Part shown: in pieces, positions 27,477 through 37,325 of the stretch | How positions within the stretch are numbered: position 1 is the stretch's first letter | Layout: each line of letters starts with the position of its first letter | Source of the DNA: Nocardioides terrae | Lineage (GTDB): Bacteria > Actinomycetota > Actinomycetes > Propionibacteriales > Nocardioidaceae | Length of the DNA stretch: 64,000 nucleotides | Reading direction: 5' to 3' | Assembly (NCBI RefSeq): GCF_900112345.1 | Contig: NZ_FOLB01000002.1 | Location: 248,001 to 312,000 of the forward strand | Made by a program: the position numbers and the translations under genes | The notes under the pieces: model-generated | Told to the model about the DNA's origin: nothing | Databases searched by the model: none | Seen by the model: the letters and a program-made list of their open reading frames with translations, nothing else

Positions 27477-28918
27477 CCCGCCTTCCTGAGCAGGTCAGTC
27501 ACGGCCTCGGCCCCCGGGCGGGAGCAGCCGCGTGTGCAGATCCTTGCGAACGAGCCGTGGCGCGGGCCAGGCCAGCCCCATTCGACCACCACGGCGGTGC
27601 GTCCCGCCTCAGCCAGCCGGTCGAGCAGGTCGCCGACCTCCGGGCGGCGGTGCGCGTCGCGCACCTGCACGATCACCGGGCCGCTGCCGAGGTCGGCCGT
27701 CGAGCCGCCGGGCGGGACGGTCAGGTCGGGCGTCAGGCCCCACGGCACGTCGCCGACGGCGATGTTGGCCCGGGTGTCGACGCTCAAGACGGTCGCGCCC
27801 GCGAGATCGGGCAGCTCCCCCTCCACGACCAGCGCGCGGGCGGCCGCGTCGACCATCGCCTGGGACAGGACGTCCTGCGAGGTGGTCGGCGGGGCAGCCA
27901 TGTCGCCGGACGTCCTCAGCTCTGCCACCCGGGCGGCGGCCTCCTCCAGCCGGCCGAGCGGCAGACGGTCGTCCTCGACGGCGCGCACGATCGCGGCCTG
28001 CACCTCGCGGACCAGCGCCGCGGGCTTGTCCGGGCCGACGCAGAGCAGGTCGGTGCCGGCGGCGAGGGAGAGGACGGCGGCCTCGGGGATGCTCCGCGAC
28101 CCGGAGGCGCCGGCCATGTCGAGCGCGTCGGAGACGATCACGCCGTCGAAGCCGAGCTCGTCGCGGAGGAGTCCGAGCACCGGCGCGGACAGGGTGCCGG
28201 GCAGCTGCGGGTCGAGGGCGGGTACGACGATGTGGGACGTCATCACCGTCCGCACCCCTGCGTGCACGGCGGCCACGAAGGGCACCAGCTCGCGCTGCCG
28301 CAGCGTCTCGAGCGACACGTCGAGCACGGGCAGCGCGAGGTGGCTGTCCTCGCCGGTGTCGCCGTGCCCCGGGAAGTGCTTGGCGCAGGCGGCGACGCCG
28401 GCCGACTGCAGGCCGCGCACCCACGCACCGACGTGCGCCGCCGTCGTCGTGGGATCGGAGGCGAAGGAGCGCGACCCGATGACCGGGTTGTCGGGGTTGG
28501 AGTTCACGTCGGCGACGGGGGCCAGCGCCAGGTCGACCCCAGCGGCCACGAGGTCGGCGGCGACGAGCCCGCCGACGGCGCTCGTGAGTGCGAGGTCGTC
28601 GACCGCGCCGAGCACGGCCGGCCCGATGACCGTCGACCCGCCCCGGACGTGCAGCCGGGTGACGTCGCCACCCTCCTCGTCGGTCGCGATCACGGCGGCC
28701 GGGTTGGCGGCGTGGATGGCGTCGGTCAGCGCCCGCAGCCCGTCGCTGACGTTGGAGCCGAACAGGCAGATGCCGCCCAGCCCCTCATGGAGCAGCGCCT
28801 CCCACTCCGACGGCAGCGTCGTCCCCTTGAAGGAGGCGAGCAGCACCCGGAGGGCGAGGGTCTCGACAGCCGGCCCGCGAGGCGAAAGCTCCGCGCCGGG
28901 CCCGGAGGGCTCCGTCAT
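27464..28918 (-). CDS. Glycoside hydrolase family 3, NagZ-like beta-N-acetylhexosaminidase
   Basis: Enzyme of 484 aa without signal peptide. The GH3 barrel is clear: LGGICLFGSNV (about 48), DEEGGDVTRL (about 80), the NagZ-type loop KHFPGHGDTGEDSHLALP (about 165-182) with the catalytic His-Asp pair, and nucleophile Asp in VIVSDALDMAG (about 259). A C-terminal (alpha/beta)6-like part of ~130 residues extends past typical NagZ. The N-terminal ~20 residues are unusual for the family. Together with the three downstream genes it releases, phosphorylates, deacetylates and deaminates GlcNAc, probably from recycled peptidoglycan. It overlaps the kinase gene by 13 nt. Confidence 0.92.
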   Translation of the reverse strand: MTEPSGPGAELSPRGPAVETLALRVLLASFKGTTLPSEWEALLHEGLGGICLFGSNVSDGLRALTDAIHAANPAAVIATDEEGGDVTRLHVRGGSTVIGPAVLGAVDDLALTSAVGGLVAADLVAAGVDLALAPVADVNSNPDNPVIGSRSFASDPTTTAAHVGAWVRGLQSAGVAACAKHFPGHGDTGEDSHLALPVLDVSLETLRQRELVPFVAAVHAGVRTVMTSHIVVPALDPQLPGTLSAPVLGLLRDELGFDGVIVSDALDMAGASGSRSIPEAAVLSLAAGTDLLCVGPDKPAALVREVQAAIVRAVEDDRLPLGRLEEAAARVAELRTSGDMAAPPTTSQDVLSQAMVDAAARALVVEGELPDLAGATVLSVDTRANIAVGDVPWGLTPDLTVPPGGSTADLGSGPVIVQVRDAHRRPEVGDLLDRLAEAGRTAVVVEWGWPGPRHGSFARICTRGCSRPGAEAVTDLLRKAGWNR

Positions 28919-29013
28919 CCGTTCTCCGACCCGGCAGCAAGCACAGGCGCTAGTTCATCGGATCGACCGGCCGTGCGCCAGGGTCTGGGTCTGTTTTTCT
29001 GGTCCGGCACCCG

Positions 29014-29997
29014 TCACGGGTGCAGGGCGGGCTCGTCCGGCGGCGCCAGCGTGAGGATCGCGTCCTCGATCAGCTCGTCGGTCTCGATGTCGGCCTCGAC
29101 CTGCCGCAGTCGCACCGCCAGGTGGGACTCGGAGTCGTCGCCGACCAGGTCGACGGCCGCCACGACGAACAGCCGCTGCGGGCCGACGTACTCGACGTGA
29201 AGGTAGGTGATCCGGTCGACCTGGGGATGGTCGAGCATCCGGCGGAGCACGTCGGCCCGGAGCGCCGGGCTGAGCGCCTCACCGAGGAGGTACTCCATGT
29301 TGCGGCGCATCAGGAAGACCGCGACGACCGCCAGCAGCAGCCCGATGGCGATGGACGCCGCGGCGTCGTACGCCGGCTCGCCGGTCAGCTGGTGCAGCGC
29401 GATGCCGGCCAGGGCGAGGCCGATGCCGATCAGGGCGGCGAGGTCCTCCAGGAAGATCGCGCGGACGGTGGGGTTGGAGGTCTTGTCGACGTAGCGCAGC
29501 GGATGGGTGTCGAACCGGCGGGCGGCGCCGCGGACCTGCCGGGTGGCCTGCACGAAGGACGTCCCCTCGAGGACCAGGCCGATGCCGAGGACGACGTAGT
29601 TGACGACGAAGGTCGACCCGCCCTCGTGCGGCTCGTGGAGCAGGTCGGTGATGCCGTGCCAGACCGAGACCATCGCGCCGGCGGAGAAGAGCCCGAATGC
29701 GGCGACCAGTGACCAGATGTAGGTCGACCGGCCGTAGCCGCGGGGGTGCTCCTCGTCGCGCGGCCGGCTGCCGCGGCGCTCGGCCACGACCAGGAAGACC
29801 TCGTTGCCGGTGTCGGCCCACGAGTGCGCCGCCTCGGCGACCATCGCGGCCGAGCCGGTGAGAAGGGCGGCGACCGACTTGGCCAGCGCCAGGAGCGCAT
29901 TGGCGACCAGGGCGACCACGACGGTCAGCATCGACTCGCCGCCGGGCTTCTCCTCGCTGCTCACCTCCGGCCCGTATCCCGTCGGCCGGTCGCCCAT
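29014..29997 (-). CDS. Cation diffusion facilitator (CDF) family transporter
   Basis: Membrane transporter of about 327 aa exporting divalent metals by proton antiport. Five to six transmembrane helices are followed by a ~90-residue cytosolic domain (VLRRMLDHPQVDRITYLHVE onwards). Family features are AEAAHSWADTGNEVFLVVAE (about 56-75) with the H-x3-D metal site of helix 2, and FLEDLAALIGIGLAL (about 182), the second site with Glu/Asp. The absence of an N-terminal or loop His-rich stretch argues against a typical zinc CDF. ATG 29997 is chosen for context; the ATG 22 codons later directly before helix 1 is also possible. Confidence 0.9.
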   Translation of the reverse strand: MGDRPTGYGPEVSSEEKPGGESMLTVVVALVANALLALAKSVAALLTGSAAMVAEAAHSWADTGNEVFLVVAERRGSRPRDEEHPRGYGRSTYIWSLVAAFGLFSAGAMVSVWHGITDLLHEPHEGGSTFVVNYVVLGIGLVLEGTSFVQATRQVRGAARRFDTHPLRYVDKTSNPTVRAIFLEDLAALIGIGLALAGIALHQLTGEPAYDAAASIAIGLLLAVVAVFLMRRNMEYLLGEALSPALRADVLRRMLDHPQVDRITYLHVEYVGPQRLFVVAAVDLVGDDSESHLAVRLRQVEADIETDELIEDAILTLAPPDEPALHP

Positions 29998-30008
29998 CCA
30001 CCGCTCCG

Positions 30009-30014
30009 TACGGT
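30009..30014 (+). promoter_or_regulatory. -10 hexamer of a leaderless SGNH lipoprotein transcript
   Basis: TACGGT ends 7 nt before ATG 30022. It shares the self-complementary core CCGTACGG (30007-30014 region) with TACGGA read on the other strand, 7 nt before the divergent CDF start. Confidence 0.5.
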
Positions 30015-30021
30015 TGACGCC

Positions 30022-31017
30022 ATGGCCGCCCGTTCCTTCACGGCCCTCGTCCTCGGGGGTCTGCTCGCCCTGCCGCTGTCTGCGTGCGGCGCCTCGTCGG
30101 ACGGCGGAGGGGCCGCCGCACCGGCTCCGGCCGCATCGTCGGGGGCCTCGTCCGGGGTGTCGTCGGCGCCCTCGTCGGCTGCCTCGTCCGCTGCCTCGTC
30201 CGGGGCGTCGCCCGGGGCGTCGCCCGCGGCGTCGCCCGCGGCGGCGGAGGTGTCGGCGGGCGCGGCCGCCGGCCGGTTCGGGCGCTACGTCGCGCTGGGC
30301 GACTCCTACACCGCGGCGCCGGGCATCCCGGGTCGGACCTCCGACGACGGCTGCCTGCGCTCGGACCGCAACTACCCGCACCTCCTGGCGGCCGCGCTGG
30401 GTGCGCGGCTCACGGACGTGAGCTGCGGCGGCGCCAGCACGGCCGACGTACGCCGGGCCCAGCTGCGCGGCGTCCGACCTCAGCTCGACGCGGTGACCGC
30501 CGACACCGACCTCGTGACGATCGGGCTGGGCGGCAACGACCTGAACCTGTTCGGCTCGCTGATCGGGGCCTGCGTCCGACCTGATGCCGCCAGCGTGCCG
30601 GGCACGCCGTGCGCCGATGCGCTCGGGTCGAAGGTCGCGCCGACGCTGGACCGGATGGAGCAGCGGCTGGTCGGGGTCGTGCGGGCCGTGCGACACCGGG
30701 CGCCGTCGGCGAAGGTGCTGCTGGTCGGCTACCCCCAGATCATCCCCGCGTCGGGGCGCTGCGCCGACGTGCCGTTCGCGGCGGGCGACTACCGCTTCGC
30801 GCGGCGGGTCAACCATGGCCTGACGCAGGCGGTCCGCCACGTCGCCGTCGACTCGCGGGTGACCTACGTCGACCTGTGGGCCGCCTCGGCCGGCCACGAC
30901 GTCTGCTCGGCCGACCCGTGGATCAACGGGCTCTCCGGGCAGGGCGCAGCGCCCTTCCACCCGTTCGCGGTCGAGCAGGTCGCGGTCGCGCAGGAGGTGG
31001 CGACGGCGCTCAGCTGA
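30022..31017 (+). CDS. SGNH/GDSL hydrolase lipoprotein
   Basis: Surface lipoprotein of 331 aa. The lipobox is LPLSAC (Cys22). A ~65-residue linker follows, made of Ser/Ala/Gly/Pro (SGAS and SPAAS units). The hydrolase domain has GDSYTAAPG (Ser about 95), the second block SCGGAS, GLGGNDLN (about 173) and a terminal PFHPF with the catalytic His. It resembles secreted actinobacterial lipases/esterases of the SGNH class with paired Cys. Substrate unknown. It overlaps the convergent amidohydrolase gene by 8 nt at the 3' end. Confidence 0.9.
   Translation: MAARSFTALVLGGLLALPLSACGASSDGGGAAAPAPAASSGASSGVSSAPSSAASSAASSGASPGASPAASPAAAEVSAGAAAGRFGRYVALGDSYTAAPGIPGRTSDDGCLRSDRNYPHLLAAALGARLTDVSCGGASTADVRRAQLRGVRPQLDAVTADTDLVTIGLGGNDLNLFGSLIGACVRPDAASVPGTPCADALGSKVAPTLDRMEQRLVGVVRAVRHRAPSAKVLLVGYPQIIPASGRCADVPFAAGDYRFARRVNHGLTQAVRHVAVDSRVTYVDLWAASAGHDVCSADPWINGLSGQGAAPFHPFAVEQVAVAQEVATALS
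30130..30255 (+). repeat. Low-complexity Ser/Ala/Gly linker repeats
   Basis: Imperfect short repeats related to GCCTCGTCCGGGG and GCGTCGCCCG encode the spacer between lipid anchor and enzyme. Such tracts often vary in length between strains. Confidence 0.7.
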
Positions 31018-32473
31018 CCGCGTCCCACACGACCCGACCGGCGACGACGGTGAGCGCGGCACTCATCTCGCGCAGCTCGGCCGGGGACGCCGCGAGCGGG
31101 TCGGTGTCGAGCAGGATCAGGTCGCCCGGCTCGTCGACAGCCGTACGCCGCCCGTCGACCGAGGCCGCGAGCGCCTCCCGAACCGTCAGCGACTGCTCGG
31201 GGTGCCACGGCTCGTCGCCCGGGTCGCCGCGGTGGACCGCGGCCGCGACGGCCAGCCAGGGGTCGAGCGGGGCGACCGGGGCGTCCGACCCGAAGGTGAC
31301 CCGCACGCCCGCGTCGGTCAGCCAGCGCAGCGCGAACTCGCGACCACCCAAGCCTGGCCAGACCCGTTCGGAGGTCTCCCGGTCGTCGAGCAGGTGGGCC
31401 GGCTGCACGCTCGCGGTGAGGCCCAGCCGGGCCAGCTCCGCCACCGCGTCGCGGGTGACCAGCTGGGCGTGCTCGATCGAGCCGGTCGCACCGGTCTCGG
31501 CGTAGACGGCCAGCGCCGCCTCGAGCGCCCGGTCGCCGATGGCGTGGGTGGCCACCTCGAAGCCGGCCGCGTGACCGCGGGCGACCAGGTCGCGCAGGTC
31601 GGCGGTCGCCAGGTTGGGGGCGCCATGCCCGCCGGTGTCGGCGTAGGGGTGGCAGCACCACGCGGTGCGCGTGCCGAGCGACCCGTCGCTGATGATCTTC
31701 AGCGGCCCGACGCTCAGGCCGGGCGCCAGCACCGAGCCGGTGCGCAGACCGGCCTCGACGGCCGCGGCCAGCGTGTCGGCGTACGGCGCCCAGCGGACGC
31801 GAAGGAGGTCGCAGCCCTCCTCCCAGCGTTCGGTCCAGTCCGCGAACGGCGCGCCGAACTCGAAGTCGACCACCCCCACGACACCGCGCGAGGCGGCGGC
31901 GGTCAGCACGCGCTGGTAGTCCGGCACGGTCGGGCCGCCGACGAGCCCGGTCAGCCGCGGGTAGGCGTCGAACCACTCCTGCTCGCTGACCACCTCGTCG
32001 CGACGTGCGAGCCCGAGGGCGTCGAGGGCCGCGGTGTTGAGCCAGCCGTGGTGGAAGTCGCCGTTGACGAGGACGACCGGCACCGCCCCGGTGGCCGCGT
32101 CGAGCTCGGCGACCGTGACCGGGCGCGCCCAGGTGCCGCCGCGGTGTCCGATGCCGACGACCGGCCCGCCGTCCCCGGTGGCCAGGGCGCCTGTGACGAT
32201 GCCCAGCGCCTCCTCGGGCGAGCGGGCCGAGGAGAGGTCGAGCCGCCGCGACGCGAGCGCCCACTGGCTGAGGTGGACGTGGGCGTCCCAGAGGCCGGGC
32301 AGCAGCCAGCGGCCGTCGGCGTCGACGGTCGGCACGCCTGCGTCGTCCAGCTCGGCACCGACCGCTGCGACCACGCCGTCGCGGACGAGGACGTCGACGG
32401 GGTGCTCGGCGCGGGACCCGGCGAGGGGGACGAGGCGGGCACGCCGCACCAGGAGGTCGGACACGGGCCCCAT
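31010..32473 (-). CDS. Amidohydrolase-3 (YtcJ-like) family protein
   Basis: Metal-dependent hydrolase of about 487 aa. Landmarks are LLPGLWDAHVHLSQWAL (about 60, HxH metal site), a long insertion domain, KIISDGSLGTRTA (about 280), VATHAIGDRALEAAL (about 325), SIEHAQLV (about 350) and TFGSDAPVAPLDPW (about 410, metal Asp). This is the family annotated as predicted amidohydrolase YtcJ, whose substrates are mostly unknown. ATG 32473 was chosen because residues upstream overlap a hairpin. A self-complementary sequence lies just before the start. It follows the ABC-F gene on the same strand. Confidence 0.9.
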   Translation of the reverse strand: MGPVSDLLVRRARLVPLAGSRAEHPVDVLVRDGVVAAVGAELDDAGVPTVDADGRWLLPGLWDAHVHLSQWALASRRLDLSSARSPEEALGIVTGALATGDGGPVVGIGHRGGTWARPVTVAELDAATGAVPVVLVNGDFHHGWLNTAALDALGLARRDEVVSEQEWFDAYPRLTGLVGGPTVPDYQRVLTAAASRGVVGVVDFEFGAPFADWTERWEEGCDLLRVRWAPYADTLAAAVEAGLRTGSVLAPGLSVGPLKIISDGSLGTRTAWCCHPYADTGGHGAPNLATADLRDLVARGHAAGFEVATHAIGDRALEAALAVYAETGATGSIEHAQLVTRDAVAELARLGLTASVQPAHLLDDRETSERVWPGLGGREFALRWLTDAGVRVTFGSDAPVAPLDPWLAVAAAVHRGDPGDEPWHPEQSLTVREALAASVDGRRTAVDEPGDLILLDTDPLAASPAELREMSAALTVVAGRVVWDAVS

Positions 32474-32482
32474 GATCGTGCC

Positions 32483-32520
32483 TTGTGAGTGTGGGAGTGA
32501 CCCCTGGGTCACGCTGGCAC

Positions 32521-32526
<6 letters not shown>
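32483..32526. terminator. Two-tier inverted repeat at the ABC-F stop codon
   Basis: TTGTGAGTG (32483-32491) pairs with CACTCACAA (32518-32526). Inside it, GTGACCC (32497-32503) pairs with GGGTCAC (32506-32512). It spans the end of the ABC-F gene and the leader of the amidohydrolase gene. It could be a terminator/attenuator or an operator. Confidence 0.5.
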
Positions 32527-34167
<1,641 letters not shown>

Positions 34168-34210
34168 TCGGTCGAGGCTATCGGCGCCGTCGAACCATTT
34201 GCCGACCGGC

Positions 34211-35662
34211 ATGATGGTCGCTGTGACCTGGAGGAGAGCCACCGTCGCCGCGGCCGCGGCCCTCGCGCTGGCTGCGGGCTGCAGTGGCGGCTCCGGGGGC
34301 GATCCGGCGAGCGGCACGCACACGTCTGCCTCGGTCCCGAAGCCGTCGTACGACGACGCGCGGTCGACCCCCGTCGAGGACTCCGTCTACCCCGACGTCG
34401 GCGACCCGGGCGTGGACGCCCTCCACTACGACCTCGACCTGTCCTGGGAGCCGACGACCAAGACGCTGACCGGCCACGAGACGCTGCTCCTCCGGTCGAC
34501 GGCGGCCGCGGACCACCTGCAGCTCGACCTCGCGGCGACCATGCTGCCGACGAAGGTCGCCGTCGACGGCCGCACCGTCGAGGCTTCGCACCCGGGCGAC
34601 CACCTCGTCGTCCCGGGCGACTTCGCCGCGGACCACACCTACACGCTGAAGCTGGACTACGGGGGCGTCCCGGCACCCGTCCACGCGCCGAGCACCCGCC
34701 GCGACACCTCGCGGATCGGCCTCACCGTCGACGCGGCGGGGGGGCTGTGGACGATGCAGGAGCCCTACGGCGCCTTCACGTGGTACGCCGTCAACGACCA
34801 GCCCTCCGACAAGGCGTTCTACGACATCGGCGTGGACGTGCCGGCGCCGATGGTCGGCGTCGCGAACGGCCGGCTCGTCGACCGTTCGACCGAGGACGGC
34901 CGGACCGAGACCGACTGGCGCCTCGACGAGCCGGCGGCGTCCTACCTCGTCACCCTGGCCGTCGGCCCCTACCAGGAGTCGACCGCCGAGAGCAGCAGCG
35001 GCGTGCCGATCTCCTACTGGACGACGCCCGACGACACGTCCCTCCTCGCCGACCTCAAGCAGGCGCCGGCGCTGGTCGACTGGCTCGAGGCGAAGCTCGG
35101 TCCCTACCCCTTCGACTCGCTCGGCTTCGTGCTCGTCGACGGCGACAGCGGCATGGAGACCCAGACGATGATCACCCTCGGCCGCGATCCGCTCGACACC
35201 GAGCCGGACACGCTGCTCCACGAGATCGCGCACCAGTGGTACGGCGACCTGGTGACCCCGTCGGACTGGCGCGACGTCTGGATGAACGAGGGCATGGCCA
35301 TGTATCTCCAGGGCGCCTGGCAGGACGAGACCTGGAAGCTGCCCCCGGGCGACTCGCTGGACACGTGGGCCGACGACGAGCCACGGTCCCGGCGCACGGC
35401 GGGGCCGCCCGGCGCCTACAAGGCCGACCACTTCGCCGAGCTCAACGTCTACTACGGCCCGGCCCTCATGTGGGACGCGCTGCGCAGGACGGTCGGGGAC
35501 GACGTGTTCTGGAAGCTGGTCCGCGACTGGCCTGCCGCCCGGGCCGAGCGCTCCACCGGCCGCGACGACTACCTCGCGTGGCTCCAGGAGCAGACCGGCC
35601 GGGACCTCACCGCCTTCTTCCAGCAGTGGCTGATGGCGCCGACGAGCCCGCTCGCCCGCTGA
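34211..35662 (+). CDS. M1-family zinc metallopeptidase lipoprotein
   Basis: Surface-anchored aminopeptidase of about 483 aa. The lipobox is LAAGC (Cys about 23), followed by a Gly/Ser spacer. The M1 beta-domain starts near residue 55 (DPGVDALHYDLDLSWEP). The exopeptidase motif appears as SGMETQTM (about 313; GAMEN in classical members). The zinc site is HEIAHQW (about 337), with the second ligand Glu in NEGMAMYLQ 18 residues on. It lacks the C-terminal domains of large M1 enzymes, as many actinobacterial members do. Start codons at 34211, 34214 and 34223 (GTG) are all plausible. Confidence 0.93.
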   Translation: MMVAVTWRRATVAAAAALALAAGCSGGSGGDPASGTHTSASVPKPSYDDARSTPVEDSVYPDVGDPGVDALHYDLDLSWEPTTKTLTGHETLLLRSTAAADHLQLDLAATMLPTKVAVDGRTVEASHPGDHLVVPGDFAADHTYTLKLDYGGVPAPVHAPSTRRDTSRIGLTVDAAGGLWTMQEPYGAFTWYAVNDQPSDKAFYDIGVDVPAPMVGVANGRLVDRSTEDGRTETDWRLDEPAASYLVTLAVGPYQESTAESSSGVPISYWTTPDDTSLLADLKQAPALVDWLEAKLGPYPFDSLGFVLVDGDSGMETQTMITLGRDPLDTEPDTLLHEIAHQWYGDLVTPSDWRDVWMNEGMAMYLQGAWQDETWKLPPGDSLDTWADDEPRSRRTAGPPGAYKADHFAELNVYYGPALMWDALRRTVGDDVFWKLVRDWPAARAERSTGRDDYLAWLQEQTGRDLTAFFQQWLMAPTSPLAR

Positions 35663-35718
35663 CGGCTACGGAACGGTCAGATGTCTCACATCGCGGCGAC
35701 GTGCGCGGTCCCGCTGGT

Positions 35719-35724
35719 TACCCT
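35719..35724 (+). promoter_or_regulatory. -10 hexamer of a leaderless carboxyltransferase transcript
   Basis: TACCCT ends 6 nt before ATG 35731, with no ribosome-binding site between. Confidence 0.5.
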
Positions 35725-35730
35725 CCGGCC

Positions 35731-37212
35731 ATGGCCCGACTCACCGCGCGCGAGCTGATCGACCTGGTCCTCGACGAGGGCTCCTGGACCTCGTGGGACG
35801 CCCCCCCGGCCCGCGCCGGCGTCTCGGAGGCGTACGCCGCCGAGCTGCGGGCGGCCGAGGAGCGGACGGGCGTCGACGAGTCGGTGCTGACCGGCTCCGG
35901 GCTGATGATGGGCCGGCGGGTGGCGGTCCTGGCCTCGGAGTTCAGGTTCCTGGCCGGCTCGATCGGCCGCGACGCCGCGGACCGGCTGGTGGCGGCCGTG
36001 CAGCGGGCGACCCGCGAGCGGCTGCCCCTGCTGGCGGCCCCCGCCTCGGGCGGCACCCGGATGCAGGAGGGCACGCCGGCCTTCGTGCAGATGGTGCGGA
36101 TCACCGAGGCGGTCTCGGCGCACAAGGCGGCCGGTCTCCCCTACCTCGTCTACCTGCGCCACCCCACGACCGGCGGCGTGATGGCGTCATGGGGCTCGCT
36201 CGGGCACGTGACCGTGGGAGAGCCCGGCGCCCTGCTCGGCTTCCTCGGCCCGAAGGTGTTCGAACTGCTCAACGGACATCCATTCCCGGCCGGCGTACAG
36301 GTCGCCGAGAACCTCTATGCGCACGGCATCATCGACGCCGTCCTGCCGCCCGACCAGATCGCCGGGATCCTCGACCGGGCGCTCACGATCCTGCAGTCCC
36401 GCCCGCGGGCTGGCGCCGCCTCGCCGACCGAGCTCGGTGGTAACGGGACCTCCGGGCTGCCGGACCTGGAGACGTGGGACGCGGTCACCCGGTCGCGCCG
36501 CGAGGACCGACCCGGGGTCAGGCGGCTGCTCAAGACGGCCGCTGCGGACGTCGTACCCCTCAACGGGACCGGGCAGGGCGAGCGCGACCCTGCCCTGATC
36601 ATCGCGCTGGCCCGGTTCGGCGACGCGCCCTGCGTGGTGCTCGCGCAGGACCGCCGCGAGCAGGCGCAGCAGGCGTTCGGGCCGCAGGCGCTGCGGGAGG
36701 CCCAGCGCGGGCTGCGGCTCGCCGAGGAGCTGCGCCTGCCGGTGCTCACCGTGATCGACACCCGCGGCGCGGCGCTCTCCCCCGAGGCGGAGAACGGCGG
36801 CCTGGCCGGCGAGATCGCCCGCTGCATCGAGTCGCTGGTCAACGTGGCGGCGCCGACGCTGTGCCTGATGCTCGGCGAGGGCAACGGCGGCGGCGCGCTG
36901 GCGTTCCTGCCCGCCGACCGGGTCGTCGCGACACAGCACGCCTGGCTCTCGCCGCTACCGCCCGAGGGCGCCTCGGCGATCGTGCACGGTGACACCTCGC
37001 ACGCCGCCGACATGGCCCGCGCCCAGCGCGTCCTCGCCGTCGACCTCGCCGAGCGCGGCATCGTCGACCGGATCATCCCCGAGCTCCCCGACGCGGCCGA
37101 CGAGCCCGACGAGTTCTGCCACCGCGTCGGCGGGGTCATCGAGGCCGAGCTCGCCGCCCTGATGGCCGCCGGCCCGGGCTCCGCTGCTGCTCGGGCGACC
37201 CGCTACATCTGA
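35731..37212 (+). CDS. Acyl-CoA carboxylase carboxyltransferase, AccD3-like fused beta/alpha form
   Basis: Biotin-dependent carboxyltransferase subunit of 493 aa. The N-terminal half is beta-like: GSGLMMGRRVAVLASEFRFL (about 57), then APASGGTRMQEGT (about 107) and HPTTGGVMASWGSLG (about 145). The C-terminal half is alpha-like: TVIDTRGAALSPEAENGGLA (about 350) and LGEGNGGGALAF (about 382). This size and order fit mycobacterial AccD3 (about 495 aa) more than the 520-550-aa AccD4/5/6 group. No zinc-finger Cys are present. No biotin carboxylase/carrier gene is adjacent, so its partner must be elsewhere. Substrate unknown. An inverted repeat fills the gap to bkdC. Confidence 0.88.
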   Translation: MARLTARELIDLVLDEGSWTSWDAPPARAGVSEAYAAELRAAEERTGVDESVLTGSGLMMGRRVAVLASEFRFLAGSIGRDAADRLVAAVQRATRERLPLLAAPASGGTRMQEGTPAFVQMVRITEAVSAHKAAGLPYLVYLRHPTTGGVMASWGSLGHVTVGEPGALLGFLGPKVFELLNGHPFPAGVQVAENLYAHGIIDAVLPPDQIAGILDRALTILQSRPRAGAASPTELGGNGTSGLPDLETWDAVTRSRREDRPGVRRLLKTAAADVVPLNGTGQGERDPALIIALARFGDAPCVVLAQDRREQAQQAFGPQALREAQRGLRLAEELRLPVLTVIDTRGAALSPEAENGGLAGEIARCIESLVNVAAPTLCLMLGEGNGGGALAFLPADRVVATQHAWLSPLPPEGASAIVHGDTSHAADMARAQRVLAVDLAERGIVDRIIPELPDAADEPDEFCHRVGGVIEAELAALMAAGPGSAAARATRYI

Positions 37213-37220
37213 CCTGCCTG

Positions 37221-37324
37221 CCGAGGAGTCACTCCCTCCGCACCGAGGAGTCAATCCCTCCGCACCGAGGGGTCGCGCCGCAGTCGCCGGGTGACCCCTC
37301 GGCAGTGAGGGATTGACTCCTCGG
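37221..37324. terminator. Nested inverted repeat with two direct 22-bp copies, filling a convergent gap
   Basis: Outer arms CCGAGGAGTCAATCCCTC (37243-37260) and GAGGGATTGACTCCTCGG (37307-37324) pair perfectly over 18 bp. Inner arms CCGAGGGGTC (37265-37274) and GACCCCTCGG (37293-37302) pair over 10 bp. The left arm's 22-bp unit is preceded by a copy differing at one position (37221-37242). It starts 8 nt after one stop codon and ends 1 nt before the other. Probably a bidirectional terminator of repeat origin. Confidence 0.65.
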
Positions 37325-37325
37325 G

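Noticed and set aside
28853..28918. Repeat-derived N-terminus of the NagZ-like protein (GGGTCTCGACAGC read on the plus strand)
   Set aside because: The match to the GGTCTCGA repeat class is only about 9 bp, with no inverted partner or TCGACCA end, so chance is as likely.
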